Assembly: GCA_028287975.1 (NCBI GenBank)
Contig: JAQBOP010000270.1
Coordinates: 1 to 54,614 of the forward strand
Length of the DNA: 54,614 nucleotides
Source: Mucilaginibacter sp.
GTDB taxonomy: Bacteria; Bacteroidota; Bacteroidia; Sphingobacteriales; Sphingobacteriaceae
Reading direction: 5' to 3'
Part shown: one piece after another, positions 18,815 through 28,496 of the stretch
Position numbering within the stretch: the stretch's first letter is position 1
How the letters are laid out: each line of letters opens with the position of its first letter
Position numbers and translations under genes: made by a program
The notes under the pieces: model-generated
Databases searched by the model: none
What the model was told of the DNA's origin: nothing
The model's input: only the letters and a program-made list of their open reading frames with translations

Positions 18815-19237
18815 TTATTTGCATTCTATCAAATTTTCAATTGCTAAACGGTAGCTATCTAATCCAAATCCGGCAATTACACCTTTGCAACTGGCTGCCA
18901 GCATGCTGTGGTGCCTGAATTCTTCGCGTTTATAAACATTGGATATATGTACTTCAATAACAGGTGCTTTGATACCAGCGATGGCATCGGCAATAGCTAC
19001 AGAAGTATGCGTATATGCGCCTGCATTCAGCACAATGCCATCAAAACTAAAACCAATTTCATGCAGTTTATTTATAATTTCGCCCTCTACATTACTTTGG
19101 TAGTAGGTTAACGTATGGTTTGGATAGCGTGCCTGCAGTTCGGTAAAATAGGTTTCAAAGCTGCTGTCGCCGTAAATAGATTTTTCGCGTACGCCCAGTA
19201 AATTTAAATTTGGGCCGTTAATAATTTGTATATTCAT
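18815..19237 (-). CDS. aroQ: 3-dehydroquinate dehydratase type II
   Basis: IINGPNLNLLGVREKSIYG, NAGAYTHTSVAIADA, EVHISNVYKREEFRHHS. Confidence 0.96.
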   Translation of the reverse strand: MNIQIINGPNLNLLGVREKSIYGDSSFETYFTELQARYPNHTLTYYQSNVEGEIINKLHEIGFSFDGIVLNAGAYTHTSVAIADAIAGIKAPVIEVHISNVYKREEFRHHSMLAASCKGVIAGFGLDSYRLAIENLIECK

Positions 19238-19277
19238 TAGTTCAAACTTAACTATAAAACATTAAAACTAAAATCAA

Positions 19278-20177
19278 TTGGACTGGCGATCGGCAATAAA
19301 AGGGTTTCAAGCATATTTAAAACTGGAAAAATCCCTTTCGGCCAATTCCATCGAGGCTTATACCCGCGATATAGGAAGGCTGTACGAATACACCGAAACG
19401 CAGAACCCCAAAATCAATCCCGAGAACGTAGTATTGGCCGACCTGCGGAATTTTATTACCTGGGTTAATAATTTGGGCATGATCCCTTCAACGCAGGCGC
19501 GCATCCTCTCAGGTATTAAGGCATTTTATAAATACCTGTTGATGGAGGACCTGATAAAAAGCGATCCATCCGAATTGCTCGAATCGCCCAAAATTACCCG
19601 TAAATTACCTGATACGTTAAGTTATACGGATATTAATAAGCTGATAGATGCCATTGATCTTTCAAAACCCGAAGGCGCGCGCAATAAGGCCATTATGGAA
19701 ACATTGTACGGCTGCGGTTTACGGGTGTCAGAGTTGACAGAATTGAAACTATCAAATTTATATCTCGACATTGAATTTATAAAGGTATTTGGCAAAGGCA
19801 GTAAAGAACGGTTGGTGCCCATTGGCGGACCGGCAATAAAAGCTTTAAAGATCTGGATAGAGCAGGTGAGGGTGCATACCCCCATAAAAAAAGGCGAGGA
19901 AGATTATGTTTTTTTAAACCGGCGCGGATCAAGATTAAGTCGTGTATATATTTTTATGCTGATAAAAGACCTTGCGTTGGTGACAGGGTTAAAGAAGTCC
20001 ATCAGTCCGCATACTTTCCGGCATTCGTTTGCTACTCATTTAGTTGAGGGGGGGGCCGACCTGCGCGCCGTACAGGAAATGCTGGGGCATGAAAGTATAA
20101 CCACCACAGAGATCTATACACATTTAGACAGGGAATATTTAAAAGGGACGATTATTCAGTTTCACCCAAGGAATTGA
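19278..20177 (+). CDS. Tyrosine recombinase XerC/XerD
   Basis: LYGCGLRVSELTELKL, HTFRHSFATHLVEGGADLRAVQEMLGHESITTTEIYTH. Confidence 0.93.
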   Translation: MDWRSAIKGFQAYLKLEKSLSANSIEAYTRDIGRLYEYTETQNPKINPENVVLADLRNFITWVNNLGMIPSTQARILSGIKAFYKYLLMEDLIKSDPSELLESPKITRKLPDTLSYTDINKLIDAIDLSKPEGARNKAIMETLYGCGLRVSELTELKLSNLYLDIEFIKVFGKGSKERLVPIGGPAIKALKIWIEQVRVHTPIKKGEEDYVFLNRRGSRLSRVYIFMLIKDLALVTGLKKSISPHTFRHSFATHLVEGGADLRAVQEMLGHESITTTEIYTHLDREYLKGTIIQFHPRN

Positions 20178-20352
20178 CAGCTTTGGGTTTCTTAAAAGCC
20201 AGTAAAACGCAGCATAAACTTAAAATGAGTAAAGCCCATACCAATAGGTCATCCGTATTTTTTGAGCAACAAAAATAGGTGGCAATGCAACTTAAAATAG
20301 CGCCTACATACAAAAGCGGCTGTTTGTAGATCTTTAATTCATTAAGATTCAT
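20152..20352 (-). CDS. Small membrane protein, hypothetical
   Basis: 66 aa with two hydrophobic segments; overlaps the xer 3' end by 26 nt. Confidence 0.45.
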   Translation of the reverse strand: MNLNELKIYKQPLLYVGAILSCIATYFCCSKNTDDLLVWALLILSLCCVLLAFKKPKAVNSLGETE

Positions 20353-20586
20353 TTTTTTTCAAGGCACAATTGATAGAATAAAGTTAGTAATTACTTTAAA
20401 CATAACAAGTAAATAAAAAGAGGACGTAATTGTTTGTTTTTATAATTATTTCTGTGCCTTTATCATCCACTCAGGGTCACTCGTATCGGACCCTGAGGAG
20501 TACGAATAGCATTATAGTACAGTTTCATCCGGGGAATTAAAATGTATTTCTTACTTTTAATCACCATTTACTAAACCTACACCGTT

Positions 20587-21345
20587 ATGAAGAAGATAGT
20601 TATGATTGTTTGCGCCACGTGTGCATCGTTTTTAACACATGCCCAGATAACTCCCGAAAAATTATTAGGCACCTGGACATTGATAAAATACGATTATGGG
20701 AATGGCAATAGCGGCGACCAAACCAAAGCCAGTTTTAAAAAAAAGTTAATAATAACCCCCGGATATTTTACAGAGCTTAATTATGACACATCCAGGTCTA
20801 TTATAAAAACAGTTGTCTACGTGAGTTATAAGGTCAACTATTTTTGTTGCATAGGGCCATATCCTAACAAGGTGCCCGGAAAAAGTATAATTGAACAGAC
20901 TATTTTGAATACAACCGGCGATTCTGCACATTTAATATCGAAAAAGAAATACGCCAACTTGGAATTGGATAAAGAAGGTTTTTTGCATGTGAATGACTTT
21001 AATAAAAAGACTTCAGAAGTTTGGATGCCTGTCAAAGAGATTTCTTTTCCCCGGACCAACTCCAAAAAGCCGTTTGACATTGAGGAAAACCTGAAATTTG
21101 ATACCCGGGCTTTACTGGTTTTGAAAAAGGGTGATGAGAAGATTATTCTGAAACGAAATAAAGATTATCCAAAACCTTTCCATTTTTTAAAAGATGTTCA
21201 AGTAGAAGAGGTTGAAGTATTTGCTGATGAAGAGGCTATCCAGCTTTATGGGATGGATGGACGTTTTGGAGTTTTAACTGTAAAAATTGAAGAAAAATAT
21301 TTGCCGACTGTTATCGAACAACTAAAAAAGCAAAAGAATATTTAA
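20587..21345 (+). CDS. Hypothetical secreted protein
   Basis: Signal peptide MKKIVMIVCATCASFLTHAQ; 252 aa. Confidence 0.7.
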   Translation: MKKIVMIVCATCASFLTHAQITPEKLLGTWTLIKYDYGNGNSGDQTKASFKKKLIITPGYFTELNYDTSRSIIKTVVYVSYKVNYFCCIGPYPNKVPGKSIIEQTILNTTGDSAHLISKKKYANLELDKEGFLHVNDFNKKTSEVWMPVKEISFPRTNSKKPFDIEENLKFDTRALLVLKKGDEKIILKRNKDYPKPFHFLKDVQVEEVEVFADEEAIQLYGMDGRFGVLTVKIEEKYLPTVIEQLKKQKNI

Positions 21346-21477
21346 TATCCTGTCCCCCGCATAGGGCCGGAGAGGACGATGCAATAATGATGGGTACGGA
21401 AAAATACATCGAATAATGTTTGTCAGTGCTTTGCCAAAAGCAAGCAGTATTTGTACTTTTACTTATATTTATTTTTT

Positions 21478-21780
21478 ATGCAAAATATTATCAAAGCCGA
21501 TATCTCAACGATACAGCAAATTATGCGTGAGCATAGTGTTGTTTCCGCATTTGCTTTTGGTAGCGTATTGAGTGACAAAATGCATCCTGAAAGCGATATC
21601 GATTTTTTAATAACCTTTAAGCAGGGAATGGATTACCAGGAGTATGGTAATAATTACTTTAAGCTGATGTATGCATTGCAGGACTTTTTTAAACGTGATG
21701 TAGACCTTGTTGCGGCAGAAACAGTTACAAATCCATATCTGTTACAAAGTATTGACAATAATAAGTTTCAGGTATTATAA
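21478..21780 (+). CDS. MntA-like minimal nucleotidyltransferase (putative antitoxin)
   Basis: FGSVLSDKMHPESDIDFLI (GSx10DxD-type motif); overlaps the start of a HEPN gene; start moved to MQNIIKADIS. Confidence 0.85.
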   Translation: MQNIIKADISTIQQIMREHSVVSAFAFGSVLSDKMHPESDIDFLITFKQGMDYQEYGNNYFKLMYALQDFFKRDVDLVAAETVTNPYLLQSIDNNKFQVL

Positions 21781-22115
21781 TGAGTATCGAAGAAAAAAAA
21801 CTTCTTACTGATATTGCCGAAGCTATATTGTCTATTGATGAACACCTGGAAAGTGAGCGCGTGTTTGTCAAGTATAAGGCCAATAAAACAAAAAGAAGAG
21901 CTGTAGAACGAGAGCTTGAAATAATAGGCGAAGCTGTAAACAAGTTATTAAAAATTTCGCCTGATGTTAATATTTCCTATGCACGGTTAATAGTCGACCT
22001 TCGTAACAAAGTTATTCATGCTTATGATAACGTAAACGACATGGTGATCTGGAATGTTATCATCAATCATATCCCTCTATTAAAGACTGAAGTTGATTTG
22101 CTTTTAGACCAATAA
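21780..22115 (+). CDS. HepT-like HEPN-domain protein (DUF86, putative toxin)
   Basis: RNKVIHAYD matches the RX4HXY motif; start overlaps the upstream stop (TAATG). Confidence 0.87.
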   Translation: MSIEEKKLLTDIAEAILSIDEHLESERVFVKYKANKTKRRAVERELEIIGEAVNKLLKISPDVNISYARLIVDLRNKVIHAYDNVNDMVIWNVIINHIPLLKTEVDLLLDQ

Positions 22116-22160
22116 AAATAGACAGTGACAAATAAATTATGAATGTCTTCCGAAAAATTG

Positions 22161-23021
22161 CTATTTCTCAGCTCTTATCATCCTGTCCCTACCGCTCAGA
22201 TCCTGCCTCAATTCTATATCTTTAAAACCTTTATCTGCTAACAACTCCATTGTTTCTTTACCTAAACTCTCATTGATCTCAAAAAACAATAAGCCGTTTT
22301 CTGAAAGATTGGTCAATGCAAAATCAGCAATTGCCCTGTAAAAAAGTAAAGGATCATCCTCCGGTACGAAAAGCGCCGTATGCGGTTCAAAGTCGGTTAC
22401 GTTGGTATGCATTTGTTTTTTATCATCCAAAGTAACGTAGGGGGGGTTAGAAACTATAATTTCAAATTTCGAAATTTCGATTTCGGATTTTAAATTCAAA
22501 ATATCCGCCTGGATAAAACTAACCTTAACATCGTTCAACAAAGCGTTTTCTTTGGCTATGTTTAAAGCTTCCGGCGATATATCAATTGCCGAAACCTGAG
22601 TTGCCGGCAAATTCTTTTTTAAGCTGATGGCAATACATCCGCTACCTGTACCGATATCTAAAACATTGCTAACTGCCCATTGCCTACTGCTAACTGACTT
22701 GATCAACCATTCCACTAATTCCTCCGTCTCCGGCCGGGGAATGAGGGTGGCAGGGGTTACCATAAACTTTAGGCCATAAAATTCAGCATAGCCTAAAGCA
22801 TATTGTAAAGGCTTGCCCGTTTTTAGCTGGGTAAGTATACTGTCCATTCCTTCCTGTTGAGTCAAAGTTAGCTCGTTTTCAGGAAATGCTTTAATGGTGG
22901 CCTTTGATGACTTAAGTATTTCTGTTAATACCATTAAAGTGATGGCTTCGGTTTCCTGCGCGTCATAGATTCCGGCAAGACCCTGCTTAAAAGTTGTAAA
23001 TACATCTTTAATGGTTTTCAT
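22161..23021 (-). CDS. prmC: Peptide chain release factor N5-glutamine methyltransferase
   Basis: LDIGTGSGCIAISL, IVSNPPYV. Confidence 0.95.
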   Translation of the reverse strand: MKTIKDVFTTFKQGLAGIYDAQETEAITLMVLTEILKSSKATIKAFPENELTLTQQEGMDSILTQLKTGKPLQYALGYAEFYGLKFMVTPATLIPRPETEELVEWLIKSVSSRQWAVSNVLDIGTGSGCIAISLKKNLPATQVSAIDISPEALNIAKENALLNDVKVSFIQADILNLKSEIEISKFEIIVSNPPYVTLDDKKQMHTNVTDFEPHTALFVPEDDPLLFYRAIADFALTNLSENGLLFFEINESLGKETMELLADKGFKDIELRQDLSGRDRMIRAEK

Positions 23022-23080
23022 TGCACGAAGTTAGGATTTTGAACACTAATCTCTAATACACTAATCGCTATCTTTGTAGC

Positions 23081-24130
23081 ATGCCCGGTCATGAACTTTA
23101 TATGCAACGCTGTCTTGATCTTGCCGCTTTAGGCATGGGCAGTGTAAGCCCGAACCCAATGGTCGGCGCTGTAATTGTGCACGATGATAAAATAATAGGC
23201 GAGGGCTATCACCAGCAATATGGCCGGGCGCATGCCGAAGTAAACGCTGTAAACCAGGTTTTGGCAAATTTTACCAATGCAGCAGAGCTGCTAAGGCAAT
23301 CAACCATCTACGTATCGCTTGAGCCTTGTGCCCACTATGGCAAAACACCGCCATGTGCTGATCTGATCATAAAACATGGCATCCCAAAAGCAGTGATAGG
23401 CTGCCGCGACCCGTTTGACCAGGTGGACGGCAAAGGCATTGAAAAGCTATTGTCTGCCGGGGTTGAAGTTGTAACAGGTGTTTTAGAAGATAAATGTAAA
23501 TGGCTTAACCGCCGGTTCTTTACGCGGGTACAAAAACAACGACCGTATGTGATACTAAAATGGGCACAAACAGCCAACGGCTTTTTTGCACCGGATGACA
23601 ATACACAGTTTTGGATAACCGGCCCCGAATCGCGCAAGCTGGTGCACCAATGGCGTGGTGAAGAAGACGCCATCCTGATCGGGAAGAACACGGCAGCTAT
23701 TGATAATCCGCAATTAAATGTGCGGTATGGCGGTGGCAGATCGCCCAGGCGTGTTGTTATTGACCGGCGGCTGGAATTAAAAGCTGATCTGAACGTGTTT
23801 GATCAATCGGTTGAGACGTTGATATTTAATGAGCTAAAAACGGATATCGACGGAAAAAATAAATACATAGCGCTCGAGGATTTTGACCGTTATGTACCGC
23901 AATATATTTTATACCAGCTTTATCTACAGGATATCCAATCGGTAATTATTGAAGGTGGCGCGCATACCCTTAATACTTTTATTGAAGCCGGGGTATGGGA
24001 TGAAGCGAGGATATTTACAGGAGAGGTAACTTTAAAAACAGGCATTAAAGCACCAAAAATAAACGGTATAATTGTCGAAGAGATTTCATCAGGAACTGAC
24101 CAGTTAAAAATTCTATACAATAAAAATTAA
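23081..24130 (+). CDS. ribD: Bifunctional riboflavin deaminase/reductase
   Basis: MQRCLDLAALGMGSVSPNPMVGAVIV, HAEVNAV, VSLEPCAHYGKTPPC. Confidence 0.96.
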   Translation: MPGHELYMQRCLDLAALGMGSVSPNPMVGAVIVHDDKIIGEGYHQQYGRAHAEVNAVNQVLANFTNAAELLRQSTIYVSLEPCAHYGKTPPCADLIIKHGIPKAVIGCRDPFDQVDGKGIEKLLSAGVEVVTGVLEDKCKWLNRRFFTRVQKQRPYVILKWAQTANGFFAPDDNTQFWITGPESRKLVHQWRGEEDAILIGKNTAAIDNPQLNVRYGGGRSPRRVVIDRRLELKADLNVFDQSVETLIFNELKTDIDGKNKYIALEDFDRYVPQYILYQLYLQDIQSVIIEGGAHTLNTFIEAGVWDEARIFTGEVTLKTGIKAPKINGIIVEEISSGTDQLKILYNKN

Positions 24131-24136
24131 TAGCCG

Positions 24137-24997
24137 ATGCTATACGTATTACTAAGTGTTTGCTGCAGTGTAATTGTATCTGTTATGCTAAAGCTTGCCA
24201 GGCGTTATCATGTTGATATGCTGCAAGCCATCACCTGGAATTATTCGGTGGCTATTGTATTGACCTGGGTAATATTCAGGCCGCATTGGGTTAGCTTGCA
24301 AGCTGCTCCGTTTGCCAATTACGCTGCTTTGGGTATCCTGCTGCCATCTTTATTTGTAATCTTGGCCAGGTCAGTAAGACTCACCGGTATTGTGCGTACA
24401 GACATTGCGCAGCGATTATCCTTATTTATACCTATTATAGCGGCTTACTGGATCTTTGGCGACCAACCCGGGCTGTTAAAGATCACCGGAATTTTCATAG
24501 GCTTTGCGGCTATTTTCTGTTCTATCCCCTGGGGTAAAAGTGGCGGCTCAAAATCTGGTTTTGGCGCATGGCTTTACCTGATAATAATTTTTGTGGGGAT
24601 GGGTTTTATAGACATCTTATTTAAAAATGTAGCGGCCTACAAAACAATACCTTATACAACCTCACTTTTTATAGTATTCATACTTGCGTTTATCGGCTCA
24701 TTTATTTTGTTGGCTATCAAAATTGCCAGTGGCAAAACTAAATTCTCCTTTCCGCATATTTTGATCGGCTGGTCGTTGGGTATAGCCAATTTTGGTAATA
24801 TCCTGTTCTATATAAAAGCGCACCGGGCGTTGGCAAAACAGCCATCAACTGTTTTCTCTGCCATGAATATGGGGGTTATCGTACTGGGCACGCTGATAGG
24901 CTTATTTGTCTTTAAAGAAAAGCTGAGTACACTTAACAAGGTAGGTGTGTTCTTGGCGCTGGTATCAATAGTAGTAATTACCTATTCGTCCTATTAA
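24137..24997 (+). CDS. EamA/DMT-superfamily transporter
   Basis: About 10 hydrophobic segments, terminal LGTLIGLFVFKEKLSTLNKVGVFLALVSI. Confidence 0.85.
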   Translation: MLYVLLSVCCSVIVSVMLKLARRYHVDMLQAITWNYSVAIVLTWVIFRPHWVSLQAAPFANYAALGILLPSLFVILARSVRLTGIVRTDIAQRLSLFIPIIAAYWIFGDQPGLLKITGIFIGFAAIFCSIPWGKSGGSKSGFGAWLYLIIIFVGMGFIDILFKNVAAYKTIPYTTSLFIVFILAFIGSFILLAIKIASGKTKFSFPHILIGWSLGIANFGNILFYIKAHRALAKQPSTVFSAMNMGVIVLGTLIGLFVFKEKLSTLNKVGVFLALVSIVVITYSSY

Positions 24998-25046
24998 TGC
25001 ATATTTCTGCTTTTTATTGTTTTTCTCTGCATTTAATTGCTTTTTA

Positions 25047-25661
25047 ATGCTTTTTGAGGATACGTACAGAACGATTGAAAACCCGTCTGAAGGCATTTTT
25101 CGCGACAGGGGAAGTAAGTTTTTGGGCTATGCCTATCCCATACAATCGGACAGCGAGGTCAGGGCTATAGTAGCTTCATTAAGATCAGAACATCCAAAGG
25201 CAAACCATCATTGCTGGGCCATGCGCTTAACCACTGACCGTTCAGTTTTTAAATTGAATGACGACGGCGAGCCACCCGGCACCGCAGGCAGACCAATTCT
25301 TAACACGTTGATATCTAAAGATCTTACTAATATTTTAGTGGTTGTGGTACGCTATTTTGGGGGTACATTGCTGGGCGTCCCCGGCCTGATCAACGCCTAT
25401 AAAATGGCGACAGAAGAAGCGCTTGCACATGCCGTAATTGTCGAGAAAACGGTGAATGATATTTATACCATCAGCTTTAACTACCTGCAAATGAATAACA
25501 TAATGCGCCTGATCAAAGATGCCGATCTGGCTATCCTCAATCAGCAGTTTGACAATGATTGCAGCATACAGGTGGCCATCCGTAAAATGCAGGTAAATAT
25601 GGTTTTAGATAAATTGCACAAGATTGAAGGTGTTAACGTAAGGTACGATCATAGTATTTAG
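25047..25661 (+). CDS. YigZ/IMPACT family protein
   Basis: SKFLGYAYPI, GEPPGTAGRPIL, VVVVRYFGGTLLGVPGLINAY. Confidence 0.93.
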   Translation: MLFEDTYRTIENPSEGIFRDRGSKFLGYAYPIQSDSEVRAIVASLRSEHPKANHHCWAMRLTTDRSVFKLNDDGEPPGTAGRPILNTLISKDLTNILVVVVRYFGGTLLGVPGLINAYKMATEEALAHAVIVEKTVNDIYTISFNYLQMNNIMRLIKDADLAILNQQFDNDCSIQVAIRKMQVNMVLDKLHKIEGVNVRYDHSI

Positions 25662-25666
25662 GAAAA

Positions 25667-25695
25667 AAATCACTTTAGAGGTGATTTACTCATTT
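25667..25695 (+). terminator. Possible weak terminator after the yigZ-like gene
   Basis: AAATCAC-TTTAGAG-GTGATTT hairpin followed by ACTCATTTT. Confidence 0.45.
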
Positions 25696-25742
25696 TGTTA
25701 AGTTGTTTATTTTTAATGTGTTAAGTCAAAATGGTGATTCAA

Positions 25743-25768
25743 GTGATTCACTTTATAAAGTGAATCAC
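25743..25768. promoter_or_regulatory. 26-bp perfect palindrome upstream of mgtE
   Basis: GTGATTCACTTTATAAAGTGAATCAC. Confidence 0.55.
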
Positions 25769-25877
25769 CTACACTTTATAAAAGGTTGTAAGCTAAGGGG
25801 GCGCCGCTAAATTAAGGCTGAACAATCTCCCATTTTATTCCGTGTTTACAGCCATAAATGTTTAATTTAGTCGGGTT

Positions 25878-27236
25878 ATGCAATCTTTTGAAATAGATAA
25901 AACCGACCTGCTTCGCATTAAAACTGCGCTTGAAGGCGATGATGCTGAATTAGAGTTAGTTCTGAAAGAATATCATGCGTCTGAGATTGCCATATTGTTT
26001 GAAAGGCTTGAGCAGGAAGACAAGGAACGGATCATAAATATCCTGCCTACCGACGTAGCATCGGATGTATTTGCCGAAATGGACGAAGAGCATCGGCCGG
26101 GCGAGTTGTTGATTACCCTGGATCCTGAAAAACGGTCTGAAATAGTTGAAGAACTGGACTATGACGATGCGACCGACATTATCTCACAACTTGAAGAGCA
26201 CGAGCAGCAGGAGATTCTTGAAGATATTGACGAGGAAGATGCAAGTAGTATCCGCGCGCTTTTAAGTTACGATGAAAACACGGCAGGCGGTTTGATGAAC
26301 TCTGACCTGATCTGTGTAAATATAAATTCGGATAAGAAAGAAGCATTAGACGAGATCATCCGCCAGTCGGAAGAGATGGAGGAATTTTATACTATTTATG
26401 TGGTAGATGATGATAGTATTTTAAAAGGAGTAGTATCCATTAAAAACATTATAAAAGCACATGCCGACGTCAAGATCAAAGACATTTTCCAGGATGAGCC
26501 CGTATTTGTAAAGGCCGATCTTGACCAGGAAGAGGTAGCCAAACTGATCTCGCAATATAACTTAACGACGATACCCGTTGTAGACGATAATATGAAGTTG
26601 CTGGGTCGCATTACAGTTGATGATATTATTGACGTAATGGAGCAGGAGAGCACCGAGGATATGTTAAAGATCTCGGGTGTATCAGAGGACGAAGAACTGA
26701 GCGGTAACTGGAAAGAAGCGGTAAAAAGCCGTTTGCCATGGCTCATCATCAACTTAGCTACCGCTTACTTAGCTGCATCTATCATCAGGCATTTTGACTC
26801 GACCGTAGCGCAATTGCCACGCATTGCAGCTTATATGACCATTATTGCAGGTATGGGCGGCAACGCGGCCACGCAGGCATTAGCGGTAACAGTAAGGCGG
26901 ATCTCGTTAAGCGACCTGACAGACAGCCAGGCTTATAATACCGTTTTAAAAGAATTTTTGGTAGGCCTGTTAAACGGAGCAGCAAACGGGCTGGTGGTTT
27001 TTGGCATCGCGCTATTTTATGATGCAGACCCATTACTTGGGCTGGTTCTGTTTTTAGCTATGACCGGTAACCTGATTATCGCGGGGTTGACCGGCGCGAC
27101 TATTCCACTGATATTAAAGCGGGTAGGGATAGATCCTGCGGTCGCATCGTCGATCATAATAACAACGTTTACAGACTGCGCCGGCTTTTTATTGCCACTT
27201 TGGCTGGCAACCAATCTTTTATTACATCATCATTAA
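25878..27236 (+). CDS. mgtE: Magnesium transporter MgtE
   Basis: N-domain repeats, CBS domains, GMGGNAATQALAVTVR and DCAGFLLPLWLA motifs. Confidence 0.96.
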   Translation: MQSFEIDKTDLLRIKTALEGDDAELELVLKEYHASEIAILFERLEQEDKERIINILPTDVASDVFAEMDEEHRPGELLITLDPEKRSEIVEELDYDDATDIISQLEEHEQQEILEDIDEEDASSIRALLSYDENTAGGLMNSDLICVNINSDKKEALDEIIRQSEEMEEFYTIYVVDDDSILKGVVSIKNIIKAHADVKIKDIFQDEPVFVKADLDQEEVAKLISQYNLTTIPVVDDNMKLLGRITVDDIIDVMEQESTEDMLKISGVSEDEELSGNWKEAVKSRLPWLIINLATAYLAASIIRHFDSTVAQLPRIAAYMTIIAGMGGNAATQALAVTVRRISLSDLTDSQAYNTVLKEFLVGLLNGAANGLVVFGIALFYDADPLLGLVLFLAMTGNLIIAGLTGATIPLILKRVGIDPAVASSIIITTFTDCAGFLLPLWLATNLLLHHH

Positions 27237-27283
27237 TTGTACTAAGCTTTTATTATAAATTTGAACCTTCAAAACTGATCAAT

Positions 27284-28297
27284 ATGGCAGAAGTAAGATA
27301 CAACTGGACAAAAGAAGAAATTACCGATATATATAACACCCCGTTGCTTGACCTGGTTTATCAGGCGGCAAGCATTCATCGCGAAAATAAAGACTATGCC
27401 GAAGTGCAGATCAGCTCGCTGATCTCGATCAAAACCGGAGGATGCCCGGAGGATTGCGCTTATTGCCCGCAAGCCGCGCGTTACAATACCGGCGTTGATG
27501 TGCATGCCATTATGCCGAAGGAAGAAGTGATAGCTGTGGCCCAAAAAGCTAAAAACGGCGGCGCTTCACGGCTTTGTATGGGCGCCGCATGGCGCGAGGT
27601 CCGCGATAACCGCGATTTTGATAAAGTAATTGACATGGTAAAAGCTGTAAACGCCATGGATATGGAGGTTTGCTGTACTCTTGGTATGCTTACCGAAAGC
27701 CAGGCACAACGCTTAGCCGATGCCGGTTTATATGCTTACAACCACAACTTAGATACATCCGAAGACGACTATAAAAGAATTATTACTACCCGTACGTACG
27801 ACGATCGTTTGCAAACACTTGAGCATGTGCGTAAGGCAAAGATCTCTGTTTGCAGCGGTGGTATCATCGGTTTAGGTGAAACAACTGCCGACCGCATTTC
27901 GATGCTGAAAACCTTATCTAACTTACCGCAACATCCAGAGTCAGTTCCGATTAACGCTTTGGTGCCGGTTAAAGGTACTCCGCTGGCAGATCAGCCCCGT
28001 GTTTCTGTTTGGGATATGGTAAGGATGATAGCTACAACGCGTATCATCATGCCGAAAACTGTTGTGCGGTTATCAGCAGGCCGCACAGAAATGAGCGTTG
28101 TGGAGCAGGCATTTTGCTTTATGGCAGGTGCTAACTCCATCTTCGCCGGCGAGAAACTGTTAACCACACCAAACCCATCATTTGATGATGATATGGCCAT
28201 GTTTGAGCTGCTGGGCCTAACTCCACGCAAAGCCTTTAAAAATGGACGCCCTGAAATAAAGGAGATAAAAGAAATGAGTATTAATGAGGTGATTTAA
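27284..28297 (+). CDS. bioB: Biotin synthase
   Basis: GGCPEDCAYCPQA radical SAM cluster; start moved to MAEVRYNWTKEE. Confidence 0.97.
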   Translation: MAEVRYNWTKEEITDIYNTPLLDLVYQAASIHRENKDYAEVQISSLISIKTGGCPEDCAYCPQAARYNTGVDVHAIMPKEEVIAVAQKAKNGGASRLCMGAAWREVRDNRDFDKVIDMVKAVNAMDMEVCCTLGMLTESQAQRLADAGLYAYNHNLDTSEDDYKRIITTRTYDDRLQTLEHVRKAKISVCSGGIIGLGETTADRISMLKTLSNLPQHPESVPINALVPVKGTPLADQPRVSVWDMVRMIATTRIIMPKTVVRLSAGRTEMSVVEQAFCFMAGANSIFAGEKLLTTPNPSFDDDMAMFELLGLTPRKAFKNGRPEIKEIKEMSINEVI

Positions 28298-28307
28298 TCA
28301 TCATATT

Positions 28308-28496
28308 ATGAAGAGGATTAAAATAAATACTACTTGGGAAGAGGATGAGGAAGAAAGACGGCAATTTTTTGCCGGGCTTTCTTATTCGGAACGGTTGAGG
28401 TATTTTTTTAAGTTAAGAAATATGACCAATTTTCATAAAAAGGTGTATCCTAAAGGGAAAGTATTTAAAATATATCACTCACATAATGTCGCTTGA
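28308..28496 (+). CDS. Small charged protein, partner of the downstream nucleotidyltransferase-like gene
   Basis: 62 aa MKRIKINTTWEEDEEERRQFFAGLSYSERLRYFFKLRN; overlaps the next ORF. Confidence 0.6.
   Translation: MKRIKINTTWEEDEEERRQFFAGLSYSERLRYFFKLRNMTNFHKKVYPKGKVFKIYHSHNVA

Noticed and set aside
19278-20177. Tyrosine recombinase as evidence of an integrated element
   Set aside because: Looks like core XerC/D in a housekeeping context (next to aroQ); no att duplication or cargo seen
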